Source: Oscillospiraceae bacterium (GTDB lineage Bacteria; Bacillota; Clostridia; Oscillospirales; Oscillospiraceae). Taken from it: a stretch of 5,056 nucleotides of DNA. The notes below the pieces were generated by a model. It saw only the letters and a program-made list of their open reading frames with translations. It did no database searches and had not been told where the DNA came from. A program made the position numbers and the translations under genes. The DNA lies in contig JAFNXT010000328.1 of NCBI GenBank assembly GCA_017378975.1, forward strand, positions 1 through 5,056, read 5' to 3'. Shown here piece after piece: positions 1-4,714 of this stretch (position 1 is the stretch's first letter; every line of letters starts with the position of its first letter).

Positions 1-954
1 AGCGCCCTCAAAGGGACCGAAACCGCAACCCTGGACCTCGGCGGTGATGTCGCTGATCTCCAGGTCAATGCGCAGGTCGGGCTTGTCGGAGCCGTAGCGC
101 TCCATGGCCTCGTTGAAGGGGATGTGACGGAAGGGAGCGGCAGACACACGGCTGTACTTGCCGAACTTCCGGAACACGGGCACCAGCACGTCCTCCAAAG
201 TAGACAGCACGTCCGCCTGAGAAGCGAAGGCCATCTCCATATCCATCTGGTAGAACTCACCGGGGGTACGGTCCGCACGGGCGTCCTCGTCACGGAAGCA
301 GGGAGCGATCTGGAAATACTTATCGAAGCCGGAGGTCATCAACAGCTGCTTGAACTGCTGGGGAGCCTGAGGCAGCGCGTAGAACTTGCCGGGATGGTTC
401 CGGGCAGGCACCAGATAGTCACGGGCGCCCTCCGGAGAGGAAGCGGTGAGGATGGGAGTGGTGATCTCAAGGAAGCCCTTCTCGGTCATAAGACGGCGGA
501 GCTCCGCCACCACCTGACAGCGCAGGATGATGTTGCTCTTCACCGCGGGGTTCCGCAGATCCAGATACCGGTATTTCAGACGGGTGTTCTCGTCGGCCTC
601 CCGGGACTTGTTGATCTCGAAGGGGAGCTGGTTGTGACGGCACTTGCCCAGCACACGGATATCGGAGGGCACCACCTCGATCTCGCCGGTGGGCAGCTTG
701 GGGTTCTTGCTCTCACGCTCCCGGACGATACCGGTGACGGAGATGGTGGACTCCTTATTGATGGGCTTGACGATCTTCATCATCTCTTCGGTCTCCACCA
801 CCACCTGCGTGGTGCCGTAATAGTCACGGAGCACCAGGAAGGCGAAGTTGGCGCCCACCTCACGGACGTTCTCCAGCCAGCCCACGATGGTGACGGTCTG
901 ACCGGCATGGGCGAGCCGAAGCTCACCGCAGTTATGAGTTCTGGATTGGAACAT
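1..954 (-). CDS. aspS: Aspartyl-tRNA synthetase, N-terminal part (cut by window edge)
   Basis: Class IIb aminoacyl-tRNA synthetase that charges tRNA(Asp) with aspartate in the cytoplasm. The 318 visible residues cover the N-terminal OB-fold anticodon-binding domain (about 1-105) and the first half of the catalytic core. Diagnostic segments are class II motif 1 around residues 160-185 (ending PEGARDYLVPAR), the aspartate/ATP pocket segment QAPQQFKQLLM (196-206), and motif 2 FRDEDARADRTPGEF (220-234). The YGSDKPDLR segment (287-295) leads into the bacterial-type GAD insertion, where the window ends. Motif 3 and roughly the last 270 residues lie outside. The ATG at 954-952 is chosen because AGGAG lies 8 nt upstream and a promoter lies just beyond it. 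Motif 2 reads RADRTPGEFYQMD rather than the more common RADRQPEFTQID; from memory this resembles the alphaproteobacterial type. No T-box leader is present. Confidence 0.97.
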   Translation of the reverse strand, partial: MFQSRTHNCGELRLAHAGQTVTIVGWLENVREVGANFAFLVLRDYYGTTQVVVETEEMMKIVKPINKESTISVTGIVRERESKNPKLPTGEIEVVPSDIRVLGKCRHNQLPFEINKSREADENTRLKYRYLDLRNPAVKSNIILRCQVVAELRRLMTEKGFLEITTPILTASSPEGARDYLVPARNHPGKFYALPQAPQQFKQLLMTSGFDKYFQIAPCFRDEDARADRTPGEFYQMDMEMAFASQADVLSTLEDVLVPVFRKFGKYSRVSAAPFRHIPFNEAMERYGSDKPDLRIDLEISDITAEVQGCGFGPFEGA

Positions 955-962
955 AGACAGAT

Positions 963-969
963 CTCCTCT
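963..969 (-). promoter_or_regulatory. Ribosome binding site of aspS
   Basis: Read on the minus strand, AGAGGAG lies 8 nt before the ATG at 954 and fixes that start. It sits inside a 5-bp inverted repeat (ACAGA, 5-nt loop, TCTGT; 957-971), so the core could be partly exposed in a small loop. The stem is short and its effect is uncertain. Confidence 0.85.
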
Positions 970-993
970 GTTTCGTATTATTTTCATCCATAT

Positions 994-1022
994 ATTATCG
1001 CATAAGCAGGGTTCGATGTCAA
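994..1022 (-). promoter_or_regulatory. Sigma-A promoter of aspS
   Basis: On the minus strand there is a perfect -35 TTGACA (1022-1017), a 17-nt spacer, and a -10 GATAAT (999-994) with a TG one base upstream (extended -10). Transcription would start near 987, giving a leader of about 33 nt. The promoter lies wholly between the apeB stop and aspS, so aspS can be transcribed independently of apeB. The short leader leaves no room for a T-box or attenuator. Confidence 0.82.
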
Positions 1023-1032
1023 CATTTTAGTT

Positions 1033-1051
1033 TGCGGTCCCAAGGACCGCA
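1033..1051 (-). terminator. Hairpin after apeB, possible tail-less terminator
   Basis: An 8-bp perfect stem (TGCGGTCC with GGACCGCA on the plus strand) around a 3-nt loop begins 7 nt after the apeB stop codon. On the apeB transcript it is followed by AAACTAAAATG, not a U-tract. It is therefore a weak candidate for intrinsic termination and may act as a 3'-end stabiliser or pause site. It ends 10 bp before the aspS -35 box. Confidence 0.45.
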
Positions 1052-1058
1052 GCCCGGG

Positions 1059-2336
1059 TCATTCGATGACGTACCCATCGCCGTCACAGCGGATGGTAGC
1101 GGAATAACAGGCCTTCATGGCTTCCAGAAGATAGCCGGGATCTCTGGCACCTGCCGTTTCATAGCAGGAGTGCATGGCAAGCTGTGCCAGACCGATGTCC
1201 ACGGAAGGCACCGACACATGGCCCCAGCTCACATGGCCCAGCGTGGAGCCGCCCCGCTGGTCCGGCCGGTTGTGGAAGGTCTGCACCGGCACCCCGGCGG
1301 TCTTGCACAACTTCCGGAACACCGCCGTGGAGAGCCCGTCACTGGTATAGCTCCGGGAGGCGCTGGTCTTGATCACCACACCGCCGTTGAGCTCCGGCCC
1401 ATGACAGGGGTCCGACATCTCCGGCCGATTGGGATGGACGGCATGGGCATTGTCCGCCGACACCATGAAGGAATTGGCCATCATGCGGTCATGATCCAGA
1501 CCCAGCGACCGGCTGATCCGTGCCAGCACATCGCTCAGGAGCGTACCGCCGGCACCCTGCGGCGAGCTGGAGCCCACCTCTTCACAGTCGAAGACGCACA
1601 GCACCGGGATGCTCCGGCTCTCCTTCGCCTCAAGGAAGCCCATGGTGCATCCCCAGACGCACTCCAGATCGTCCAGTCCCGGCGCGCTGAGATATTCCTG
1701 GTCCACGCCCCAGACCGTGGCCTTCTGCCGCACATACAGATACAGGTCATGGCTCAGGACCTTGCCCCCGGCGGCTTCCTCCAGAAGGCCCTTCAGCTTA
1801 CCGGCGGCACTCTTGCTCCCCAACAGAGGGAACAGCTCCTTCTGCAGATCCCACTTGTGGCCCTCATTGGCGGTGCGGTCCATGTGGATCGCGAGGCTGG
1901 GGATCATGGCAAGATCCCGGTCGATGTCCACCAACCGGCTCTCCACCCCCTCCGGGGTCTCCACCAGCACCCGGCCCGCCAAAGACAGGGGCCGGTCCAA
2001 CCACGGATGGATCAGCATGCCACCGTAACGCTCGGTGGACAGCCGGGTATACCGCCCGGTGAGCTCCCCGTCCCGGATCAGGAAGGTGGGACGGTCGCAG
2101 TGACTGGCACTCATGACATAGCCCTGAGGGGCCTCCTGCGGTACCCGGAAAGCGATCAGCGAACTGCCGCCACGGGTCATATAATACTTCCCACCGGCCA
2201 CCGGCTCCCAGAGGGCTTCCTCCCGGAGCCTCCGGTATCCGGCCTCCCGGAGCCGCCGACACAAAGCGTCGATGGCGTGGTACTGACTTTTCGCTTCATC
2301 CAAAAATTCGCACAAACCTGAGATCCTTTGATCCAT
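1059..2336 (-). CDS. apeB: M18 family zinc aminopeptidase (aspartyl aminopeptidase-like)
   Basis: Cytosolic di-zinc metalloaminopeptidase that removes N-terminal residues from peptides; characterised family members prefer acidic N-termini. The protein has 425 aa, the usual size of the bacterial ApeB type. Metal and catalytic motifs appear in family order: SHCDRPTF (H79, D81), YGGMLIHPWLDRPLSLAGRV (104-123), PGLDDL (bridging D222), DCEEVGS (general base E252, metal ligand E253), SADNAHAVHPN (D295), GGSTLGH (362-368), and MHSCYE (metal ligand H389). All expected metal ligands are present, so the enzyme is probably active. The second motif reads HCDRP where many relatives have HTDSP. The frame stays open for 54 codons upstream, but the ATG at 2336 is preferred: AGGAGGT lies 8 nt before it, and a promoter lies inside the upstream extension. 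It is divergent from spo0A and 104 bp from aspS on the same strand, with separate promoters. Substrate preference cannot be read from the sequence. Confidence 0.93.
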   Translation of the reverse strand: MDQRISGLCEFLDEAKSQYHAIDALCRRLREAGYRRLREEALWEPVAGGKYYMTRGGSSLIAFRVPQEAPQGYVMSASHCDRPTFLIRDGELTGRYTRLSTERYGGMLIHPWLDRPLSLAGRVLVETPEGVESRLVDIDRDLAMIPSLAIHMDRTANEGHKWDLQKELFPLLGSKSAAGKLKGLLEEAAGGKVLSHDLYLYVRQKATVWGVDQEYLSAPGLDDLECVWGCTMGFLEAKESRSIPVLCVFDCEEVGSSSPQGAGGTLLSDVLARISRSLGLDHDRMMANSFMVSADNAHAVHPNRPEMSDPCHGPELNGGVVIKTSASRSYTSDGLSTAVFRKLCKTAGVPVQTFHNRPDQRGGSTLGHVSWGHVSVPSVDIGLAQLAMHSCYETAGARDPGYLLEAMKACYSATIRCDGDGYVIE

Positions 2337-2344
2337 ATGACCGT

Positions 2345-2351
2345 ACCTCCT
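2345..2351 (-). promoter_or_regulatory. Ribosome binding site of apeB
   Basis: On the minus strand a full AGGAGGT lies 8 nt before the ATG at 2336. This decides the start against the longer reading frame that would begin at 2498. Confidence 0.88.
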
Positions 2352-2367
2352 GACAGGATATATACCG

Positions 2368-2396
2368 ATCCTACCATAAAACTGTCCCCTCGTCAA
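2368..2396 (-). promoter_or_regulatory. Probable sigma-A promoter of apeB
   Basis: On the minus strand there is a -35 TTGACG (2396-2391), a 17-nt spacer, and a -10 TAGGAT (2373-2368) preceded by TGG, giving an extended -10. The start point would be near 2361, leaving a 24-nt leader that contains the AGGAGGT site. The -10 matches at only 4 of 6 positions, so the call depends on the good -35 box, exact spacing and TG motif. Confidence 0.62.
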
Positions 2397-2419
2397 CCGC
2401 CGGCGCTCAGATCCGACCT

Positions 2420-2426
2420 TTCGACA
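2420..2426 (-). promoter_or_regulatory. Spo0A box (perfect TGTCGAA core)
   Basis: Read on the minus strand this is TGTCGAA, the core 0A-box recognised by the Spo0A DNA-binding domain. It lies 24 bp upstream of the apeB -35 box and about 100 bp upstream of the spo0A -35 box. A 7-base match occurs by chance about once in 8 kb counting both strands, but its place beside spo0A and near two weaker boxes makes autoregulation plausible. Confidence 0.5.
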
Positions 2427-2453
2427 CATCCCACCACGAGAAACGGCGATAAT

Positions 2454-2469
2454 GGTCGAAAAGTTCGAA
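2454..2469 (+). promoter_or_regulatory. Tandem degenerate Spo0A boxes
   Basis: GGTCGAA (2454-2460; 6 of 7 matches to TGTCGAA) is followed 9 bp on by GTTCGAA (2463-2469; 5 of 7). Two same-direction boxes about one helical turn apart is the arrangement Spo0A dimers are known to bind. The second contains the palindrome TTCGAA, so its orientation is ambiguous. They face the perfect box at 2420-2426. Confidence 0.4.
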
Positions 2470-2483
2470 TATCCAAAAATCCA

Positions 2484-2506
2484 GCCGGAAACCGGCACTT
2501 TCCGGC
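2484..2506. repeat. Nested inverted repeats upstream of spo0A
   Basis: GCCGGAAA (2484-2491) is the exact reverse complement of TTTCCGGC (2499-2506) with 7 bases between. Inside, GCCGG (2484-2488) also pairs with CCGGC (2492-2496) across 3 bases. The two pairings share the left arm and exclude each other. The repeat ends 22 bp before the spo0A -35 box and is upstream of the predicted start, so it is more likely a protein-binding site than an RNA structure of spo0A. Confidence 0.6.
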
Positions 2507-2519
2507 GAACGATTGTTCA
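2506..2519. promoter_or_regulatory. LexA/DinR box-like palindrome upstream of spo0A
   Basis: CGAAC, 4 bases (GATT), then GTTCA. The core GAAC-N4-GTTC is a perfect palindrome, and 9 of the 10 fixed outer positions match the Gram-positive SOS box CGAAC-N4-GTTCG. It ends 9 bp before the proposed spo0A -35 box, so a bound repressor could interfere with RNA polymerase. No lexA or other SOS gene is in the window. Confidence 0.35.
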
Positions 2520-2528
2520 TGTTTATTC

Positions 2529-2557
2529 TTGCAAAAAATGATCCGATATGCTAAATT
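2529..2557 (+). promoter_or_regulatory. Probable promoter of spo0A
   Basis: -35 TTGCAA (2529-2534), a 17-nt spacer, and -10 TAAATT (2552-2557) with TG one base upstream (extended -10). Each hexamer matches the sigma-A consensus at 4 of 6 positions. The start would be near 2564, giving a leader of about 74 nt. I found no convincing sigma-H promoter (AGGA-type -35 with GAAT), although spo0A is often partly sigma-H driven in Bacillus. Confidence 0.5.
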
Positions 2558-2624
2558 GGAAGCGTCGCACCGCGGCCGGGGAGATCGTCCGCGAGGAGAA
2601 AGAGAGGGGAAAACAAAACTGCGT

Positions 2625-2629
2625 AGGAG
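2625..2629 (+). promoter_or_regulatory. Ribosome binding site of spo0A
   Basis: AGGAG lies 8 nt before the ATG at 2638 and decides that start. The in-frame ATG at 2548 falls inside the predicted promoter, has no ribosome site, and would add 30 residues absent from the family. Confidence 0.9.
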
Positions 2630-2637
2630 AGGACGTT

Positions 2638-3411
2638 ATGAACGAGCAAACCACCGTATTCATCGCCGACAATTCCGAGGGTTTCTGCAGTCGATTGACC
2701 GCCGCACTGCAGGGTCCCGCTTTCCGGGTCGTGGGGACGGCCCAGGACGGAGAACAGGCGCTCCGGGGCATCGGCGAGACCAGAGCCGATGTGCTGGTAC
2801 TGGATCTGATGCTCCCGAAGCGGGACGGCATCAGTGTCCTGAAAGCGCTGGACGGCATGGACCACAAGCCGACCACATTGGCTACATCCGGTTTCATCAC
2901 CGATTATGTGGCCTCCGCCGCCTCGGGGCTTGGGGTCAAATACCTGATCCTGAAGCCCTGTGACATCACCGCGCTGGTAGACCGCATCCAGGAGATCCGG
3001 GGAGCCACCCGACCGGGCTCCATGATGAAGCGACTGGACAAACCGGGGATCGAGACCATGGTGACCAACATCATCCACGAGATCGGCGTCCCGGCCCATA
3101 TCAAGGGCTACCAGTACCTCCGGGAAGCGATCATCATCGCCGTGGAGGACATGGAGGTGATCAACGCGATCACCAAAGTATTGTACCCACAGGTGGCCAA
3201 GACCTTCCAGACCACCCCCAGCCGGGTGGAACGGGCCATCCGCCACGCCATCGAGGTAGCATGGGACCGGGGAGACCTGGACACCCTCCAGCGCTTCTTT
3301 GGCTACACCGTCAGCAACACCAAGGGCAAGCCCACCAATTCCGAATTCATCGCCCTGATCGCGGACAAGCTACAACTCCAGATGAGATCCAGCGAGGTAT
3401 CCAGCTTCTGA
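2638..3411 (+). CDS. spo0A: Sporulation master regulator Spo0A
   Basis: Response regulator at the end of the sporulation phosphorelay; when phosphorylated it binds 0A-boxes and switches cells toward sporulation. It has 257 aa, close to the roughly 267 of Bacillus subtilis. The receiver domain spans about 5-122, with phospho-acceptor D56 in [13 protein letters not shown], a Ser/Thr switch position at S84, and K106 in LILKP. A short linker (about 123-137) leads to the Spo0A-C domain (138-250), which is nearly identical to the family: [20 protein letters not shown] (145-164), recognition-helix segment [15 protein letters not shown] (195-209), and [19 protein letters not shown] (221-239). Oddly, the acidic pocket reads ADN (10-12) where the family normally has ADD, so the usual metal-binding second Asp is Asn12. 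spoIVB, the common upstream neighbour, is absent. The gene is monocistronic with its own promoter and terminator. Confidence 0.98.
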   Translation: MNEQTTVFIADNSEGFCSRLTAALQGPAFRVVGTAQDGEQALRGIGETRADVLVLDLMLPKRDGISVLKALDGMDHKPTTLATSGFITDYVASAASGLGVKYLILKPCDITALVDRIQEIRGATRPGSMMKRLDKPGIETMVTNIIHEIGVPAHIKGYQYLREAIIIAVEDMEVINAITKVLYPQVAKTFQTTPSRVERAIRHAIEVAWDRGDLDTLQRFFGYTVSNTKGKPTNSEFIALIADKLQLQMRSSEVSSF

Positions 3412-3445
3412 TCCGTTAGATGCCCCGCTGTGGATCTGCCCCAAC

Positions 3446-3499
3446 AAACGCTCCTGCTTCATTGGTCTTCCAGACCAAAAGCAGGGGTGTTTGATTTTT
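3446..3499 (+). terminator. Strong intrinsic terminator of spo0A
   Basis: Long imperfect hairpin: outer arms 3446-3459 and 3479-3492 pair over 14 bp with two G-U wobbles. A 2-nt bulge (CA) and an inner perfect 7-bp stem follow (TTGGTCT with AGACCAA), closed by the loop TCC. It is followed by GATTTTT (3493-3499). It lies 34 bp after the spo0A stop and 13 bp before the next promoter, cleanly separating spo0A from the acyltransferase gene. Confidence 0.92.
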
Positions 3500-3512
3500 C
3501 CCGTGCCCGACA

Positions 3513-3541
3513 TTGACTTTCCTCTTTGTGGGACCTATAAT
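3513..3541 (+). promoter_or_regulatory. Strong sigma-A promoter of the acyltransferase gene
   Basis: -35 TTGACT (5 of 6), a 17-nt spacer, and a perfect -10 TATAAT (3536-3541). Transcription should begin near 3548, leaving a leader of about 22 nt just long enough for the ribosome site. This rules out the in-frame ATG at 3513, which is inside the -35 region. Confidence 0.9.
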
Positions 3542-3556
3542 GATGTGCATCTCACA

Positions 3557-3563
3557 GGGAGGT
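3557..3563 (+). promoter_or_regulatory. Ribosome binding site of the acyltransferase gene
   Basis: GGGAGGT with its GGAGG core 7 nt before the ATG at 3570. It fixes the start 19 codons inside the longest open frame. Confidence 0.88.
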
Positions 3564-3569
3564 CCTGAC

Positions 3570-4658
3570 ATGAAAGAGAAACAGCGTGATTCCGGTATCG
3601 AGGTCCTGAAGATCATCGCGATCGTCCTCATCGTCATTTCCCACGTGACCCAAACCTACGCGCAGGTGATCAACTACAAATCGCTCTATAGCTTCCAATT
3701 CACGGCACTTGCCTATTTCAGACATTTCGGGACGCTGGGGAACCTCCTGTTTTTCATCTCCTCCGCCTGGTTCCTGCTCCGGTCCGAAAAAGCCGCGCTT
3801 TCAAAGTGGATGCTTCTTCTGACCGAGGTATGGATCATCTCCGTCACCATCCTGCTGGTCTCTTATCCGCTCCTGCAGGACCGGCTGGAGCTGAAGACCA
3901 TCCTCAGATGTCTTTTCCCGACGACCTTCAGCAACAACTGGTATCTGACCTGCTATCTGCTGTTCTATCCGATCCATCCCTTTTTGAACCGTCTGATCCG
4001 GCAGATGAGCCAAAGAGCCTTGTTCGAGTTCTCCGCCGTGAGCTTCCTCCTGTATTTCGTCATGGGATCTTTGTTCCAGGGCCTGTTCTTCTCTTCCGAG
4101 CTGATCCTCTGGGTCATCGTCTATTTCATCGTGGCTTATATCCGGAACTACGTCCCCGACACCAAGGGCCTGCACCGGTCCCTGATCTTCATCGGTCTGG
4201 CCGGCTTCCTCGCCCGTCCCCTGATCCTCGGCATCCTCGGTCAGTACATCGATGTCCTGCAAGGGATGATGACCTACTTCGTCTACAACGACGATCCCTT
4301 CCTCCTGATGCTGGCGCTGGGCCTGTTCTTATCCTTCAAGGATATCCATTTCCATCACCGTGCCGTCAACGCGGTGGCGAAATTGGCGCTCCCGGTCTAC
4401 CTCATCCACGAGAACCTGCTCATGCGCAGATTTTTCCGGCTGGATATGGCCCGATCCCTGTACGCCCGGTTCGGACGTTCCTGCGTCCTGCCACAGGTCC
4501 TGGGGGCCGCCGCCTGCATCCTGACCCTCTCCCTCCTGTGCGCGTGGCTTTATTCCGCCACCCTCCGCAGATGCGCCATCGCCATCAGCCGCAAAGCCTG
4601 CCCTCTGGTGGAGAAGTCCCGGATGCTGATCGAAGAACGCCTGCACATCCCCCACTGA
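3570..4658 (+). CDS. Membrane acyltransferase, acyltransferase-3 family
   Basis: Predicted integral membrane protein of 362 aa that probably transfers an acetyl or other acyl group to a cell-envelope or extracellular polysaccharide, the usual role of this family. About ten hydrophobic segments are visible, near residues 10-30, 54-70, 81-102, 122-140, 151-174, 176-192, 203-224, 243-256, 266-285 and 305-330. The N-terminus DSGIEVLKIIAIVLIVISH (7-25) fits the family's first helix, with H25 as the candidate conserved His and K14 where many members have Arg. Further family-like segments are NNWYLTCYLLFYPIHPFLN (122-140) and LALPVYLIHENLL (272-284). The C-terminal tail (about 331-362) is basic and probably cytoplasmic. 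It is transcribed alone, with no glycosyltransferase or polymerase gene beside it, so its acceptor is unknown. The fold assignment is fairly secure; the substrate is not determinable here. Confidence 0.85.
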   Translation: MKEKQRDSGIEVLKIIAIVLIVISHVTQTYAQVINYKSLYSFQFTALAYFRHFGTLGNLLFFISSAWFLLRSEKAALSKWMLLLTEVWIISVTILLVSYPLLQDRLELKTILRCLFPTTFSNNWYLTCYLLFYPIHPFLNRLIRQMSQRALFEFSAVSFLLYFVMGSLFQGLFFSSELILWVIVYFIVAYIRNYVPDTKGLHRSLIFIGLAGFLARPLILGILGQYIDVLQGMMTYFVYNDDPFLLMLALGLFLSFKDIHFHHRAVNAVAKLALPVYLIHENLLMRRFFRLDMARSLYARFGRSCVLPQVLGAAACILTLSLLCAWLYSATLRRCAIAISRKACPLVEKSRMLIEERLHIPH

Positions 4659-4671
4659 ACCGTATAGGAAC

Positions 4672-4705
4672 GCCCCCGGTCCGCCGTCATCGGCGGACCG
4701 GGGGC
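4672..4705. terminator. Perfect 15-bp hairpin between convergent genes, likely bidirectional terminator
   Basis: GCCCCCGGTCCGCCG (4672-4686) pairs perfectly with 4691-4705 around the tetraloop TCAT. It lies 13 bp after the acyltransferase stop and 9 bp beyond the rsmA stop, so it serves both convergent genes. Neither side has a true U-tract (ATATGATATTC on plus, GTTCCTATACG on minus), which is unusual for an intrinsic terminator, but the stem is exceptionally GC-rich. Confidence 0.75.
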
Positions 4706-4714
4706 ATATGATAT

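Larger units (their letters stand above)
2337..2637. other. Divergent intergenic regulatory region between apeB and spo0A
   Basis: No credible gene lies in these 301 bp; reading frames crossing it lack ribosome sites and overlap the flanking genes. From left to right it holds the apeB ribosome site and promoter (to 2396), Spo0A-box-like sites (2420-2469), nested inverted repeats (2484-2506), and a LexA-box-like palindrome (2506-2519). These are followed by the spo0A promoter (2529-2557) and a purine-rich leader (about 2564-2637). The middle, 2440-2560, is visibly more AT-rich than the coding sequence. Confidence 0.75.

Noticed and set aside
124..1005. A 293-codon open frame on the plus strand antisense to aspS
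   Set aside because: It mirrors the aspS codons, has no start signals, runs through the aspS promoter, and its His/Leu/Gly-rich protein has no recognisable domain.
1032..2321. A 429-codon open frame on the plus strand antisense to almost all of apeB
   Set aside because: It lacks a ribosome site and promoter, its composition (rich in His, Arg, Pro, Gly) is typical of a mirror frame of GC-rich coding DNA, and the opposite strand encodes a protein with every M18 metal-binding motif.
2467..2470. GAAT as the -10 of a sigma-H promoter for spo0A
   Set aside because: No AGGA-like -35 element lies at the required distance upstream, so a sigma-H promoter is not supported here.
2337..2498. A 54-residue N-terminal extension of the aminopeptidase
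   Set aside because: It would span the apeB promoter and a full AGGAGGT site, and its Arg/Gly-rich sequence has no counterpart in M18 enzymes.
2548..2637. A 30-residue N-terminal extension of Spo0A from the ATG at 2548
   Set aside because: This ATG lies between the -35 and -10 boxes of the predicted promoter and has no ribosome site; Spo0A proteins begin right before the receiver domain, as they do from 2638.
3513..3569. A 19-residue N-terminal extension of the acyltransferase
   Set aside because: The ATG at 3513 overlaps the -35 hexamer TTGACT, upstream of the predicted transcript start.
3416..3637. A 73-codon minus-strand frame across the spo0A terminator
   Set aside because: It runs through the hairpin and promoter and overlaps the acyltransferase start; there is no ribosome site and no recognisable protein.
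3806..4711. A 301-codon frame within and beyond the acyltransferase gene on the same strand
   Set aside because: It is a frame-shifted shadow rich in Pro, Arg and His, without a ribosome site, and it runs through the terminator hairpin.
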